DNA of 64,000 bases from the NCBI RefSeq assembly GCF_014055025.1, contig NZ_CP059571.1:310001-374000 (forward strand). Direction: 5' to 3'. This document shows, piece after piece, positions 53,519 through 63,547 of the stretch; the stretch's first letter is position 1, and the number at the start of each line of letters is the position of its first letter. The position numbers were made by a program, and so were the translations under genes. Under the pieces are notes generated by a model. That model saw only the letters and a program-made list of their open reading frames with translations. It did no database searches and was not told where the DNA came from. The stretch comes from Neisseria bacilliformis (GTDB lineage Bacteria; Pseudomonadota; Gammaproteobacteria; Burkholderiales; Neisseriaceae).

Positions 53519-54198
53519 GCAGCAGACGTAAAGAGGCCGTCTGAACAACCCCGGCAAGTGTTTTTCAGACGGCCTCACATTCAGACGGCCTGTTGCCGTA
53601 TGTAGGGTGTGCCGCCCCGAGGTGATGCAGCAAAGACCGCGTGCGTGGCTGCGCCACACATCCTACCTTGTCATCTGCCTTTGCGTTGTTGGCGAAAACG
53701 CCGCCCAAACGGAGCAGGTGTTTCCGCTGTAAGGAGGCCGTCTGAAAACCGTTTTGGCTGTGTCGGAAACGTTGTTTTCAGACGGCCTCAATCCGTTGTG
53801 CGGCAAGACCGCGCGCGTCGCCTCGGGGCGGCACACCCTGCCTCGCTTTGCCGTCGGGCGGTTGCTAGAACACATCATAAGAGGCCGTCTGAAAAGCGTT
53901 TTTCAGACGGCCTTAATTCGTTATACGGCAAAGGCCGGGTGCGTCGCTGGGGCGACAACCCTACCTCACGCGCCGCATTTGCGTTGTCGGCGAAATGCCT
54001 GTTTTCAGACGGCCTGTTGCCCTACATGTAGGGTGTCGCCCCGAGGCGACGCACGCGGTCGGTGCGGCACGGCGAATCCGTGCGTTTTACCCGAAAACCC
54101 AAACCGTGTGCGTGGCTTGCGCCACACACCCTGCTTCAACGGCAAGAGGCCGTCTGAAAATCGGTAAAACGGTTTTTGGCTACGCCGAAGCTGCGCTT
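53519..54198. repeat. Repeat cluster of DUS pairs and GTAGGGTGTGT arms
   Basis: This 680-base stretch has no gene. It contains DUS pairs at about 53533-53576, 53735-53788, 53881-53914 and 54147-54209, plus a single DUS near 54003. Alternating with these are GTAGGGTGTGT-family arms at about 53601-53668, 53808-53842, 53935-53975, 54026-54060 and 54105-54133. It is the densest repeat cluster in the window. Confidence 0.65.
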
Positions 54199-55083
54199 TC
54201 AGACGGCCTTTGCCCCTTCTGCGCCGCTGTGGAAACTTTGCAGAAAGGCGGCCAGCGGGTGGTCGGGGGTGGTGAGGCGAAGGCGGTGCAGGAGGCTGAG
54301 GGTTACGAGGGCGGAGTCGTTCATCATGCGGCCTTGCGCGATGGCGGCGGCGGTGTCGGCGGGGGTCATCAGGGTGAAGGCGGCGACTTCGCCGTCTTGG
54401 TTTTGCGGGGTGAAGCCGGGCGGCAGTTGGAGGTCGAAGATGTGCAGGTGTTCGCGGTGCAGGCCGCGTTTGACGGGGTGGACGCTGAGGAGGGTTTCGG
54501 CGGGGACGGGTGTGAGTTCGGGCGGGATGCCGGCTTCTTCCCAGGCTTCTCGGCGCATGGCGGGGGCGGGGGTTTCGCCTGCTGCGACGCCGCCGCCGGT
54601 GAGGTTGTCGAGTTTGCCGGGGTCGACGGCTTTGTGCGTGCTGCGGCGGGCGATCCAGAGGCGCGGGCCGTCGGGTGTTTGGCAGAGGCCGTTGAGGTGG
54701 ACGGCGCGGCTGGTGAGGCCGAGCGGGCGGAAGGCGGCGCGTTCGAGGGTGAAGAGGACGCGGCCTGTTGCGTCGCGCACGTCGTGTTTTTCGTCGCGCC
54801 AGCCGCCGAGGAGGCCGGTTTGGTGCCAGCGGCGGGCGGTGTCTTGCAGGATTTGCCCCGTGCTGTGCCAGTCGCCGGTTTCGAGGGACAGGCCGTCTGA
54901 ATGGGTTTTCAGACGGCCTGTCCAGTCTTGGCGCAGGCGGTTGTGCCATTGCGCGTTGAGCAGGCCGAGGGGGAGGCCGTTGAGCCGCAGGGGGCGGAAG
55001 TCTTGCGGGCGGTGGCGGAAGGCGTTTTGCAAAAAGGCGAGCAGGGCGGTTTGCACGGGGCGGGGCAGAGGCGGGGTGTTCAT
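54199..55083 (-). CDS. DUF4743/Nudix hydrolase
   Basis: The 294-residue protein has an N-terminal DUF4743-like domain and a Nudix box GGGVAAGETPAPAMRREAWEEAGI (GX5EX7REUXEEXGU, allowing the spacing seen). This architecture is typical of proteins near thiamine pyrophosphokinase-like Nudix enzymes; the substrate is unknown. An inverted DUS pair (54892-54901, 54908-54917) lies in frame in the N-terminal part. The stop codon is in a DUS. Its ATG overlaps the rsmJ stop (ATGA). Confidence 0.85.
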   Translation of the reverse strand: MNTPPLPRPVQTALLAFLQNAFRHRPQDFRPLRLNGLPLGLLNAQWHNRLRQDWTGRLKTHSDGLSLETGDWHSTGQILQDTARRWHQTGLLGGWRDEKHDVRDATGRVLFTLERAAFRPLGLTSRAVHLNGLCQTPDGPRLWIARRSTHKAVDPGKLDNLTGGGVAAGETPAPAMRREAWEEAGIPPELTPVPAETLLSVHPVKRGLHREHLHIFDLQLPPGFTPQNQDGEVAAFTLMTPADTAAAIAQGRMMNDSALVTLSLLHRLRLTTPDHPLAAFLQSFHSGAEGAKAV

Positions 55084-55826
55084 GCGGGCGCGGGCAGGTA
55101 GATGTCGAAGCGGGTGGATTTGCCTTCGTATTGGTAGGCGGGTTTCGCGCCGGCGAGGAATGTGCCGAGGCGGGGGCGTTTGACGGCGACGCGTTTTTTG
55201 GCGGCGGCGCGGGCGGCGGCGAGCAGGGCGGCTTCGTCGTCGGGCGGGGCGTGGCCGATGAGTTGGTGGAAGTAGGCCATTTCTTTTTTGACGGCGGCGG
55301 ATTTCTGACGCTCGGGGTACATGGGGTCGAGGCAGACGGCGTCGGGGGGCAGCGCGGCGGCCAGTGCGGGCAGGAGGGCGAGTGCGTCGCCATGGTGGAG
55401 GGTGATGCGTGCGGCGGCGGGGGCGGTTTCTGCGTCGGCCAGTGCGCGGGCGAGGCCGTCGGCAAGCAGGCAGGCGGCGGCGGGGTGGCGTTCGATGACG
55501 CGGACGGTGAGGCCGTGGGCGGCGAGGACGAAAGCGTCGCGGCCGAGGCCGCCGGTGGCGTCGATGATGTGGGCGGCTGTGGTGTGGCCGACGGCTTTGG
55601 CAATGAGTTCGCCGCCGCCTTTTGTGCGCCGGTATTGCGCCGCGCCGGCGGTGAAGTCGACGCGGACGCGGCCTTTCGCGCCCGCTTGGCACAGGCTGAT
55701 GCCGTCGGCGGCGGCGTGGAGGAAGAGGCCGTCTGAAAACGGGTTTTCAGACGGCGTGAAGCCGTAGTGCGCGGCGAGGGCGAGGGTTTCTGCGGGCGCG
55801 TCGGCCGCTGCGGTGAGGGGAATCAC
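55080..55826 (-). CDS. rsmJ: 16S rRNA (guanine-1516-N2) methyltransferase RsmJ
   Basis: The 248-residue protein matches RsmJ/YhiQ: RVRVDFTAGAAQYRRTKGGGELIAKAVG, the SAM motif IIDATGGLGRDAFVLA, and the catalytic-type CLDPMYPERQKSA. It methylates G1516 of 16S rRNA. The start is GTG 55826, overlapping the previous stop by four bases. An inverted DUS pair (55728-55737, 55746-55755) encodes part of the N-terminal region (PSENPFSDGL). Confidence 0.9.
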   Translation of the reverse strand: MIPLTAAADAPAETLALAAHYGFTPSENPFSDGLFLHAAADGISLCQAGAKGRVRVDFTAGAAQYRRTKGGGELIAKAVGHTTAAHIIDATGGLGRDAFVLAAHGLTVRVIERHPAAACLLADGLARALADAETAPAAARITLHHGDALALLPALAAALPPDAVCLDPMYPERQKSAAVKKEMAYFHQLIGHAPPDDEAALLAAARAAAKKRVAVKRPRLGTFLAGAKPAYQYEGKSTRFDIYLPAPA

Positions 55827-56410
55827 GGCCGCGCCTTTTCTTTGAGCAGGCCGATTTTACCGCCTGCGGTGTCGGTGGGCGGCAGGATGTCGTCGGCGGT
55901 GAAGGGGATGTTGTCCGCGCCGACGCTGCGCAGGTAGTAGTGATCCGCGCCGGCGCGTTCGTAGTGGAACAGACGCGGGGTGGCGCGGATGTCGGAGGGG
56001 TCGTAGATAAACAGGGGGGTGTCGGGCTGGGCGGCTTGCAGCGCGGGCAGGGATTCGGGGTATGCGCCGTGTTGCAGTTTGTAGAATTCGACGGACTGGA
56101 CGAGGGTAGCGAGCTGGGTTTGCGCGAGTCGGACGCGCAATTCGTCGTACACGCCGCCGCGCTGTTGGAGGCCGAAATAAAAGAGTGCGCCGTACACGCC
56201 TATGGTGCAGAACATGCCCGCTGCGCCGATGAGGGCGGCGATTTTGCCGCCGCGTTTTCTGCGGCAGACCAAGCCCCAGATGACGGCGGCCAGGCCGAAG
56301 GGCAGGCCGAGCAGGGGGATGAAGGAGATGCCCGCCAGCACATAGGCGGCGGGATGGATGCCCGGGGGGCGGGGGTCGGGCGCGGCGGCTTGTTCGGGCG
56401 TTTGTTGCAT
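55823..56410 (-). CDS. DUF4190-like membrane protein with pseudopilin-like C-terminal domain
   Basis: The 195-residue protein has two membrane helices (AYVLAGISFIPLLGLPFGLAAVIWGLV and ALIGAAGMFCTIGVYGALFYF) and an exported domain with YKLQHGAYPESLPAL...YYLRSVGADNIPFTADDI, which resembles the C-terminal part of GspG-type pseudopilins with its aspartate-rich Ca-site-like loop. There is no prepilin peptidase site. It is first in the operon with rsmJ and the Nudix gene. ATG 56410 follows AGGAGCACGCC. Confidence 0.75.
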   Translation of the reverse strand: MQQTPEQAAAPDPRPPGIHPAAYVLAGISFIPLLGLPFGLAAVIWGLVCRRKRGGKIAALIGAAGMFCTIGVYGALFYFGLQQRGGVYDELRVRLAQTQLATLVQSVEFYKLQHGAYPESLPALQAAQPDTPLFIYDPSDIRATPRLFHYERAGADHYYLRSVGADNIPFTADDILPPTDTAGGKIGLLKEKARP

Positions 56411-56676
56411 GGCGTGCTCCTGCGGGTAGAAAAGGCCGTCCCCGCCTACGCGGGGATGACGTTTCTGAAAACCGGTTTTGCGCATTTTCAGACGGCCTTA
56501 TTGTAGCAATATCCGCCGCCGCGTTGCGGCAAAAAGCCGCCGCCCTTTCGGTTATAATCGCCGCTTTCCCATTTCCAGGACTGCCTGCCGCGACCGATTT
56601 GGTATTCGGAAAGCGCAGAGGCCGTCTGAAAAGCCGTTTTTTATTTGATTAATGTCCACCTGATAAGGAATCAACC

Positions 56677-56924
56677 ATGAAAAACATCTGCTTGCCGCCG
56701 CCACCCTGTTCCTGCTTGCCGCCTGTGGCGGCGCGGCTGACGAGGCGCACGATGTGCAGTGGTATCTCGACCATCCGGCGGAGCATGAAGCGCAGATGGT
56801 CAAATGTAAAAACGACCCCGCCAAACTCAAAGATACGCCCGCCTGCATTAATGCTGCGGAAGCAGTGCAGAGACAGGTAAACGACACCGAGCTGCTCAGC
56901 CAACCCTATAAAAGCCGCCACTAA
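56677..56924 (+). pseudogene. EexN-family lipoprotein gene with a one-base frameshift in the start
   Basis: From about 56688 the frame reads LLAAATLFLLAACGG, then DVQWYLDHPAEHEAQMVKCKND, KLKDTPACINAAEA and stops at TAA 56922. This is an EexN-type small lipoprotein (related to entry-exclusion lipoproteins). The ATG at 56677 is followed by only five A, placing it in a different frame; six A would give MKKHLLAAATLFLLAACGG. So either a base was lost from the A-run, the A-run is phase variable, or the sequence has an error. A good AAGGA site precedes the ATG. Confidence 0.75.
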
Positions 56925-57006
56925 CCCGCAGCCGATTCCATGCCCAAAGCGGCCCAAAACCCGCCCGCCCCGTTTTTCAGACGGCCTCACCCTTTGAACC
57001 CTTTAA

Positions 57007-58386
<1,380 letters not shown>

Positions 58387-58425
58387 GGCGGCGGCATTTG
58401 AATCAATATAAGCAGATATAAACGG

Positions 58426-58457
58426 AGGCCGTCTGAAAAACACTTTTCAGACGGTCT
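58426..58457. terminator. DUS pair after purB
   Basis: Opposed DUS copies, the right one with one mismatch (TTCAGACGGTC), form a hairpin 40 bases after purB. Confidence 0.55.
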
Positions 58458-58501
58458 CTCAAATCATCAATGGCGACAACGGATAGATAAAGGATCGGCA
58501 T

Positions 58502-59404
58502 TTGAACACACTCAATGAGCAAATCATTTTTCAAATGGGTTTGAACCTGAAAAAGTATCAGGAAATCGAACGGACGTTGAAAAATCTGATCAGTTCTTCC
58601 GGACAAACCATATCGACAAGTATCCGAAGCGATCAGGACAAGTCGGACACGGAGGCTAAGTCAAATTATCCGGGTGTTTGGCGGGGAACTTTGGGCAAAA
58701 ACAAAGACTATGTGCTGCTGAAAATGTCAAATTATCCGGGTGTTTGGCGGGGAACTTTGGGCGGCTTGTGGGCGGCTTTGGAACAAACTCAGAATTTTTC
58801 GGACAATCCATGCGACACATCCGAGCATATTTCAGATATGGTTTGCTTAAATATGACTTACCAAATCCCGCTTATTGCTTTGATCAAGGATCGGCAGCAA
58901 TTTGAACAGCAGTTCAAACAAATCGTGTCCGATAGAAATGCCTTTATCCATCCTTCGACTGATACGGAGTGTTTTACTGAGGAAAGATTGCATTCAATGC
59001 GGCAAGCGTATCGCAGGGCAGAGTGTTTTCAAAAAGAATACCTTGATCCGTTGGCTGAGAGGTTGCGCGAATGCTTACTTTATCAACTCGATCAGATGAT
59101 AAAATTATTAAATTATTGGGAAACGCACAGTGAAATTGAAGTATGCGCCTTTTTTGACGAGGTATACCAAAAATGCAAGCGCAAAGACGGTTGGGCAGAT
59201 TGGTCGACGGTTATGCGGGAAATGCGTGGGGAGTTCCTATACCCACTGGAAAAACTTAGGGAAAAAAGTTCATTGGGAAAAAACGTGCCTTGGCACAAAG
59301 TTGCAAAAGATATATTTCCAAAATGGCAGTTCAAAGAAGAAACCACAGACAAAGGCGGCAAACAGCTGTTGGTTAAAATCAATAATGAAATCGATGTCTT
59401 ATAA
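58502..59404 (+). CDS. Putative HEPN-like protein with LOTUS-like C-terminus
   Basis: The 300-residue protein is AT-rich and stands alone. Residues about 125-150 contain SDRNAFIH, an RNxxxH motif like the Rx4-6H active site of HEPN RNases. The C-terminal DGWADWSTVMREM...PWHKVAKDIFPKWQFKEE...KGGKQ looks like a small winged-helix of the OST-HTH/LOTUS type. Both calls are by pattern only. An N-terminal 12-residue unit SNYPGVWRGTLG occurs twice (36-bp DNA repeat). The start may be TTG 58502, after AAGGATCGGCAT, or ATG 58535. Confidence 0.7.
   Translation: MNTLNEQIIFQMGLNLKKYQEIERTLKNLISSSGQTISTSIRSDQDKSDTEAKSNYPGVWRGTLGKNKDYVLLKMSNYPGVWRGTLGGLWAALEQTQNFSDNPCDTSEHISDMVCLNMTYQIPLIALIKDRQQFEQQFKQIVSDRNAFIHPSTDTECFTEERLHSMRQAYRRAECFQKEYLDPLAERLRECLLYQLDQMIKLLNYWETHSEIEVCAFFDEVYQKCKRKDGWADWSTVMREMRGEFLYPLEKLREKSSLGKNVPWHKVAKDIFPKWQFKEETTDKGGKQLLVKINNEIDVL
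58661..58762 (+). repeat. 36-bp direct repeat inside the HEPN-like gene
   Basis: The 36-base unit beginning TCAAATTATCCGGGTGTTTG is identical at 58661-58696 and 58727-58762. The offset is 66 bases, so the frame is kept and the protein gains 22 residues. Confidence 0.9.
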
Positions 59405-59408
59405 AGAA

Positions 59409-59445
59409 AGGCCGTCTGAAACTTAGAAAAGACTTTCAGACGGCC
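59409..59445. terminator. DUS pair after the HEPN-like gene
   Basis: Opposed DUS copies around an ACTTAGAAAAG loop, five bases after the stop codon. Confidence 0.65.
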
Positions 59446-59583
59446 GCAACATGCCATCCGATTGCCAGCCTGCGGCCTTGCCGCTACAATCCGTTACAGC
59501 ATATCGGGCATACGGCTGGGAAATCTGGCCGTATGCCTTGCTTGTACATAATCAAACGCAACTACACACCAACGGGAGACACA

Positions 59584-60795
59584 GTGGCCGCATTTATCTA
59601 TGATGTCGTGATTATAGGCGCGGGGCCGGCCGGATCGGTGGCCGCCGCGCTGCTCAACAAACAGGGTTTCAACGTCTGCGTGCTGGAAAAGCAGCACTTC
59701 CCCCGCTTCGTTATCGGCGAGAGCCTGCTGCCATACGCCATGGACGTGCTAGACGAAGCCGGCCTGCTGCACGCCGTCCGCGAGGCCATGCTCGGCTTCC
59801 AATACAAAAACGGCTTCGCTTTTTCATGGGGCGACCGCTACACCTCGTTCAACTTTCTCGACAAATTCAGCGCGGGCCACAATTTCGCCTTCAACGTCCA
59901 ACGCGCCGATTTCGACAAACTCCTCATCGACGAAGCCGAAAAACGCGGCGTGGCCGTGCGCTACGGCGAAACCGTCAAACGCTTCGACAACGAAGGCGAT
60001 ACCGTCATGCTCGCCGTGGAGCGCGAAGACGGCACAGTGTACGACATGGAAGCCCGTTTCGTGCTCGACGCCAGCGGCTTCTACCGCGCCCTGCCGCGCC
60101 TGATGAACTGGGAGCTGCCGCCGCAGACCGTCATCCGCCAGGTGCACTTCACCCACATCGACGACCGCATCACCTCGCCCAAATTCGACCGCAACAAAAA
60201 CCTCGTCTGCATCCACCCCGAGCACCGCGACATATGGGTGTGGCTCATCCCCTTCGCCAACGGCAGAAGCTCCATCGGCGTGGTCGGCGAAGAACACTAC
60301 TTCCGCCACGAAAGCACCGCCGCCATCCTCAAAGGCATCGTGGCCGAAATCCCCTTCCTCGCCGAAATCCTCGCCGACGCCGAATGGGACAACGGCTTCC
60401 CCTTCCGCTATCTGCCCGGCTACACCACCAAAGGCAAGGGGCTTTACGGCCGCCACTTCGCCCTCTTGGGCGCGTCCGGCGAGTTTCTCGACCCCGTTTT
60501 CTCCTCCGGCGTAACCATCGCCGTGCAGTCGGCCAAACTCGCCGCCGCCTGCGCCGCCAAAGAGCTGCGCGGGCAGCGGCTCGACTGGAAAAACGAGTTC
60601 GCCGTGCCCCTGATGAGCGGCGTAACCGCCTTCGGCAGCTACATCCAGGGCTGGTACGACGGCCGCTTCCAAGACCTCGTGTTCGACGTGGACAAAAACA
60701 GCGACACCGGCCGCATGGTCTGCGCCATCCTCGCCGGCTACGCCTGGGACAAAGAAAACCCCTTCGTGCGCGAATCACAGATATTGTTCGGATAG
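59584..60795 (+). CDS. FAD-dependent oxidoreductase, halogenase-like
   Basis: The 403-residue flavoprotein has the FAD motif GAGPAGS (start of the Rossmann fold), FPRFVIGESLLP, and WVWLIP, which fits the WxWxIP motif of flavin-dependent halogenases. A Lys in QYKNGFAFSWG is in the position where halogenases carry the catalytic Lys. Related enzymes also occur in aryl-polyene and other lipid clusters. GTG 59584 follows GGGAGACACA; ATG 59533 would add 17 residues. No obvious partner gene is adjacent, so the substrate is unknown. Confidence 0.8.
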   Translation: MAAFIYDVVIIGAGPAGSVAAALLNKQGFNVCVLEKQHFPRFVIGESLLPYAMDVLDEAGLLHAVREAMLGFQYKNGFAFSWGDRYTSFNFLDKFSAGHNFAFNVQRADFDKLLIDEAEKRGVAVRYGETVKRFDNEGDTVMLAVEREDGTVYDMEARFVLDASGFYRALPRLMNWELPPQTVIRQVHFTHIDDRITSPKFDRNKNLVCIHPEHRDIWVWLIPFANGRSSIGVVGEEHYFRHESTAAILKGIVAEIPFLAEILADAEWDNGFPFRYLPGYTTKGKGLYGRHFALLGASGEFLDPVFSSGVTIAVQSAKLAAACAAKELRGQRLDWKNEFAVPLMSGVTAFGSYIQGWYDGRFQDLVFDVDKNSDTGRMVCAILAGYAWDKENPFVRESQILFG

Positions 60796-60831
60796 GCCGT
60801 CTGAAAAAAAACAAACCGCCCAAACGCCAAT

Positions 60832-60872
60832 AGGCCGTCTGAAAAACCGTTATCCGCGTTTTCAGACGGCCT
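60832..60872. terminator. DUS pair after the halogenase-like gene
   Basis: Opposed DUS copies with a ACCGTTATCCGCG loop. The right DUS overlaps the -35 region of the fba promoter. Confidence 0.6.
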
Positions 60873-60889
60873 GCCAACTTTGCTATAAT
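60861..60889 (+). promoter_or_regulatory. fba promoter
   Basis: TATAAT (60884-60889) is 17 bases after TTCAGA (60861-60866), which is part of a DUS. So an uptake word may supply the -35. Confidence 0.5.
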
Positions 60890-60932
60890 CCGCGCCCTAC
60901 ATCCGATTACATTTCATTTTTAGGAGTTTTTC

Positions 60933-61997
60933 ATGGCACTCGTATCCATGCGCCAGCTTCTCGACCACGCCGCAGAAAACAGCTACGGCCTGCCCGCATT
61001 CAATGTGAACAATCTCGAACAGATGCGCGCCATCATGGAAGCCGCCGACCAAGTCAACGCCCCTGTTATCGTGCAGGCCAGCGCGGGCGCACGCAAATAC
61101 GCCGGCGCGCCGTTTCTGCGCCACCTGATTCTGGCCGCCGTGGAAGAGTTTCCGCACATCCCCGTGGTCATGCACCAAGACCACGGCGCATCGCCCGATG
61201 TGTGCCAGCGCTCCATCCAGCTTGGCTTTTCATCGGTGATGATGGACGGTTCGCTGATGGAAGACGGCAAAACCCCGTCCAGCTACGAATACAACGTCAA
61301 CGCCACCCGCACTGTGGTGAATTTCTCCCACGCCTGCGGCGTATCCGTTGAAGGCGAAATCGGCGTATTGGGCAACCTCGAAACTGGCGAAGCGGGCGAA
61401 GAAGACGGCGTGGGCGCAGTCGGCAAACTTTCCCACGACCAAATGCTCACCAGCGTGGAAGACGCGGTGCGCTTTGTGAAAGACACCGGCGTGGACGCGC
61501 TGGCGATTGCCGTCGGCACATCCCACGGCGCATACAAATTCACCCGCCCGCCCACCGGCGATGTGCTGCGTATCGACCGCATTAAAGAAATCCACCAGGC
61601 CCTGCCCAACACCCACATCGTCATGCACGGCTCAAGCTCCGTGCCGCAGGAATGGCTGAAAGTGATTAACGAATACGGCGGCAACATCGGCGAAACCTAC
61701 GGCGTACCCGTCGAAGAAATCGTGGAAGGCATCAAACACGGCGTGCGCAAAGTCAACATCGACACCGACCTGCGCCTAGCCTCCACCGGCGCAATCCGCC
61801 GCTTCCTTGCCGAGCATCCCGCCGAGTTCGACCCGCGCAAATACCTCGCCAAAACCATCGACGCGATGAAACAAATCTGCCTCGACCGCTATCTGGCATT
61901 CGGCTGCGAAGGCCAGGCCTCGAAAATTAAACCCGTTTCGCTGGAAAAAATGGCCGAACGCTACGCCAAAGGACAATTGCAGCAAATCATCGGCTGA
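60933..61997 (+). CDS. fba: Class II fructose-bisphosphate aldolase
   Basis: The 354-residue protein has zinc-site segments [12 protein letters not shown], the family signature [17 protein letters not shown], and [16 protein letters not shown] and [10 protein letters not shown]. It splits fructose-1,6-bisphosphate in glycolysis and runs in reverse for gluconeogenesis, which matters in Neisseria since many lack phosphofructokinase. The ATG at 60933 follows TTAGGAGTTTTTC. A DUS pair follows. Confidence 0.97.
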   Translation: MALVSMRQLLDHAAENSYGLPAFNVNNLEQMRAIMEAADQVNAPVIVQASAGARKYAGAPFLRHLILAAVEEFPHIPVVMHQDHGASPDVCQRSIQLGFSSVMMDGSLMEDGKTPSSYEYNVNATRTVVNFSHACGVSVEGEIGVLGNLETGEAGEEDGVGAVGKLSHDQMLTSVEDAVRFVKDTGVDALAIAVGTSHGAYKFTRPPTGDVLRIDRIKEIHQALPNTHIVMHGSSSVPQEWLKVINEYGGNIGETYGVPVEEIVEGIKHGVRKVNIDTDLRLASTGAIRRFLAEHPAEFDPRKYLAKTIDAMKQICLDRYLAFGCEGQASKIKPVSLEKMAERYAKGQLQQIIG

Positions 61998-62016
61998 GCA
62001 GGCGGCGAACACGTTG

Positions 62017-62056
62017 AGGCCGTCTGAAAACCGGTTTGCAGGTTTTCAGACGGCCT
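62017..62056. terminator. DUS pair after fba
   Basis: Opposed DUS copies around ACCGGTTTGCAGG form a hairpin 20 bases after the fba stop. Confidence 0.7.
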
Positions 62057-62165
62057 CAAATGCGAAAAAGCGAAACAAACGGGTGCCTGGCGCAAGGATG
62101 ACGCATCTTTGGCGGATGTTTTCCAACACTCTGTGTCAAAAATACCGGCTTTGTCGTTTTTTCCC

Positions 62166-62195
62166 TTGAAAATACAGCCGGTAATATAGTATATT
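62166..62195 (+). promoter_or_regulatory. Promoter of the rplC operon
   Basis: TTGAAA (62166-62171) and TATATT (62190-62195) are separated by 18 bases, with AT-rich flanks. Transcription would begin near 62202, leaving a leader of about 80 bases before rplC. Confidence 0.55.
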
Positions 62196-62282
62196 CCGCG
62201 CCTTGGCGTTTTGCGCCAAGAATCTTTTTTGTGCAATGGTCGGCCAATCGCAGCTGACCCCTTTATTTTAAGGAAAATAATC

Positions 62283-62927
62283 ATGACGTTAGGTCTGGTT
62301 GGGCGCAAGGTGGGTATGACCCGCGTGTTCGACGAGCAGGGTGTCTCTGTTCCCGTAACCGTGTTGGAAATAACCCCCAACCGCGTCACACAACTGAAAT
62401 CCGAAGATACCGACGGTTACACAGCCGTGCAGGTTACCTTCGGTCAGAAAAAAGCAAAACATACCGGCAAGGCCGAAGCCGGACACTTTGCAAAAGCAGG
62501 TGTTGAGGCCGGTCGCGGTTTGGTTGAGTTTGCCCTTTCTGCTGAAAAGCTGTCCGAATTGCAAGTAGGCGGCGAAATCTCCGTTTCCCTGTTTGAAGTC
62601 GGCCAGTTGGTCGACATCACCGGTACCTCAAAAGGTAAAGGTTTCTCCGGTACCATCAAACGCCACAATTTTGACTCCCAACGCACTTCCCACGGTAACT
62701 CGCGTTCGCACCGTGTCCCCGGCTCTATCGGTATGGCACAAGATCCCGGCCGCGTATTCCCGGGTCAGCGCATGGCCGGCCAATACGGCAACACCAAATC
62801 TACCGCGCAGAATCTGCAAGTGGTGCGTGTTGACGCCGAGCGCAACCTCTTGTTGGTAAAAGGTGCTGTTCCCGGTGCGGTGAATAGTGATGTGATTGTC
62901 CGTCCGGGCGTGAAAGTGGGTGCGTAA
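62283..62927 (+). CDS. rplC: 50S ribosomal protein L3
   Basis: The 214-residue protein begins [20 protein letters not shown] and has the family signature [24 protein letters not shown], including the Gln-rich loop methylated by PrmB in some bacteria. It is the first gene of the cluster here: rpsJ (S10), which usually precedes it, is not in the 285-base gap after fba. The stop overlaps the rplD start (TAATG). Confidence 0.97.
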   Translation: MTLGLVGRKVGMTRVFDEQGVSVPVTVLEITPNRVTQLKSEDTDGYTAVQVTFGQKKAKHTGKAEAGHFAKAGVEAGRGLVEFALSAEKLSELQVGGEISVSLFEVGQLVDITGTSKGKGFSGTIKRHNFDSQRTSHGNSRSHRVPGSIGMAQDPGRVFPGQRMAGQYGNTKSTAQNLQVVRVDAERNLLLVKGAVPGAVNSDVIVRPGVKVGA

Positions 62928-63547
62928 TGGAATTAAAAGTAATTAATGCGCAAGGCCAGGTTTCAGGTTCTTTGTCTGTATCTGATGCTTTGTTCGCACG
63001 CGAATATAATGAGGCACTGGTACATCAGTTGGTAACCGCCTATTTGGCTAATGCCCGCTCCGGTAACCGTGCCCAGCTTACCCGTGCCGAAGTGAAACAT
63101 TCCACAAAAAAACCGTGGAGACAAAAAGGAACAGGCCGTGCCCGTTCCGGTATGACTTCCTCTCCTTTGTGGAGAAGTGGCGGCCGCGCGTTTCCGAACA
63201 AACCGGATGAAAATTTCACCCAGAAGGTGAACCGTAAAATGTACCGTGCAGGTATGGCTACCATCTTGTCTCAACTTGTGCGCGACGATCGTTTGTGCGT
63301 TATTGAGCAATTGGCTGCGGCCACTCCTAAAACCAAAGATTTTGCCGAGCAGGTGAAAAATTTTGGTTTGGAACAGGTTTTGTTTGTAACCAAACAATTG
63401 GATGAGAACGTATATCTCTCTTCGCGTAATCTGCCGAACGTGCTGGTACTTGAAGCGCAGCAAATCGATCCTTACAGCCTGCTGCGTTATAAGAAAGTAG
63501 TGGTTACTAAGGATGCGATCGAGCAACTTGAGGAGCAATGGGTATGA
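62927..63547 (+). CDS. rplD: 50S ribosomal protein L4
   Basis: The 206-residue protein has the extended loop region [32 protein letters not shown] that reaches the exit tunnel. In many bacteria L4 represses its own operon by binding the leader. It overlaps rplC by one base and rplW by four (ATGA), so the genes are translationally coupled. Confidence 0.97.
   Translation: MELKVINAQGQVSGSLSVSDALFAREYNEALVHQLVTAYLANARSGNRAQLTRAEVKHSTKKPWRQKGTGRARSGMTSSPLWRSGGRAFPNKPDENFTQKVNRKMYRAGMATILSQLVRDDRLCVIEQLAAATPKTKDFAEQVKNFGLEQVLFVTKQLDENVYLSSRNLPNVLVLEAQQIDPYSLLRYKKVVVTKDAIEQLEEQWV

Noticed and set aside
53519-54198. CRISPR array in the repeat cluster
   Set aside because: The repeats alternate in orientation, have irregular spacing and are DUS pairs or GTAGGGTGTGT arms. 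There are no regular spacers and no cas genes.
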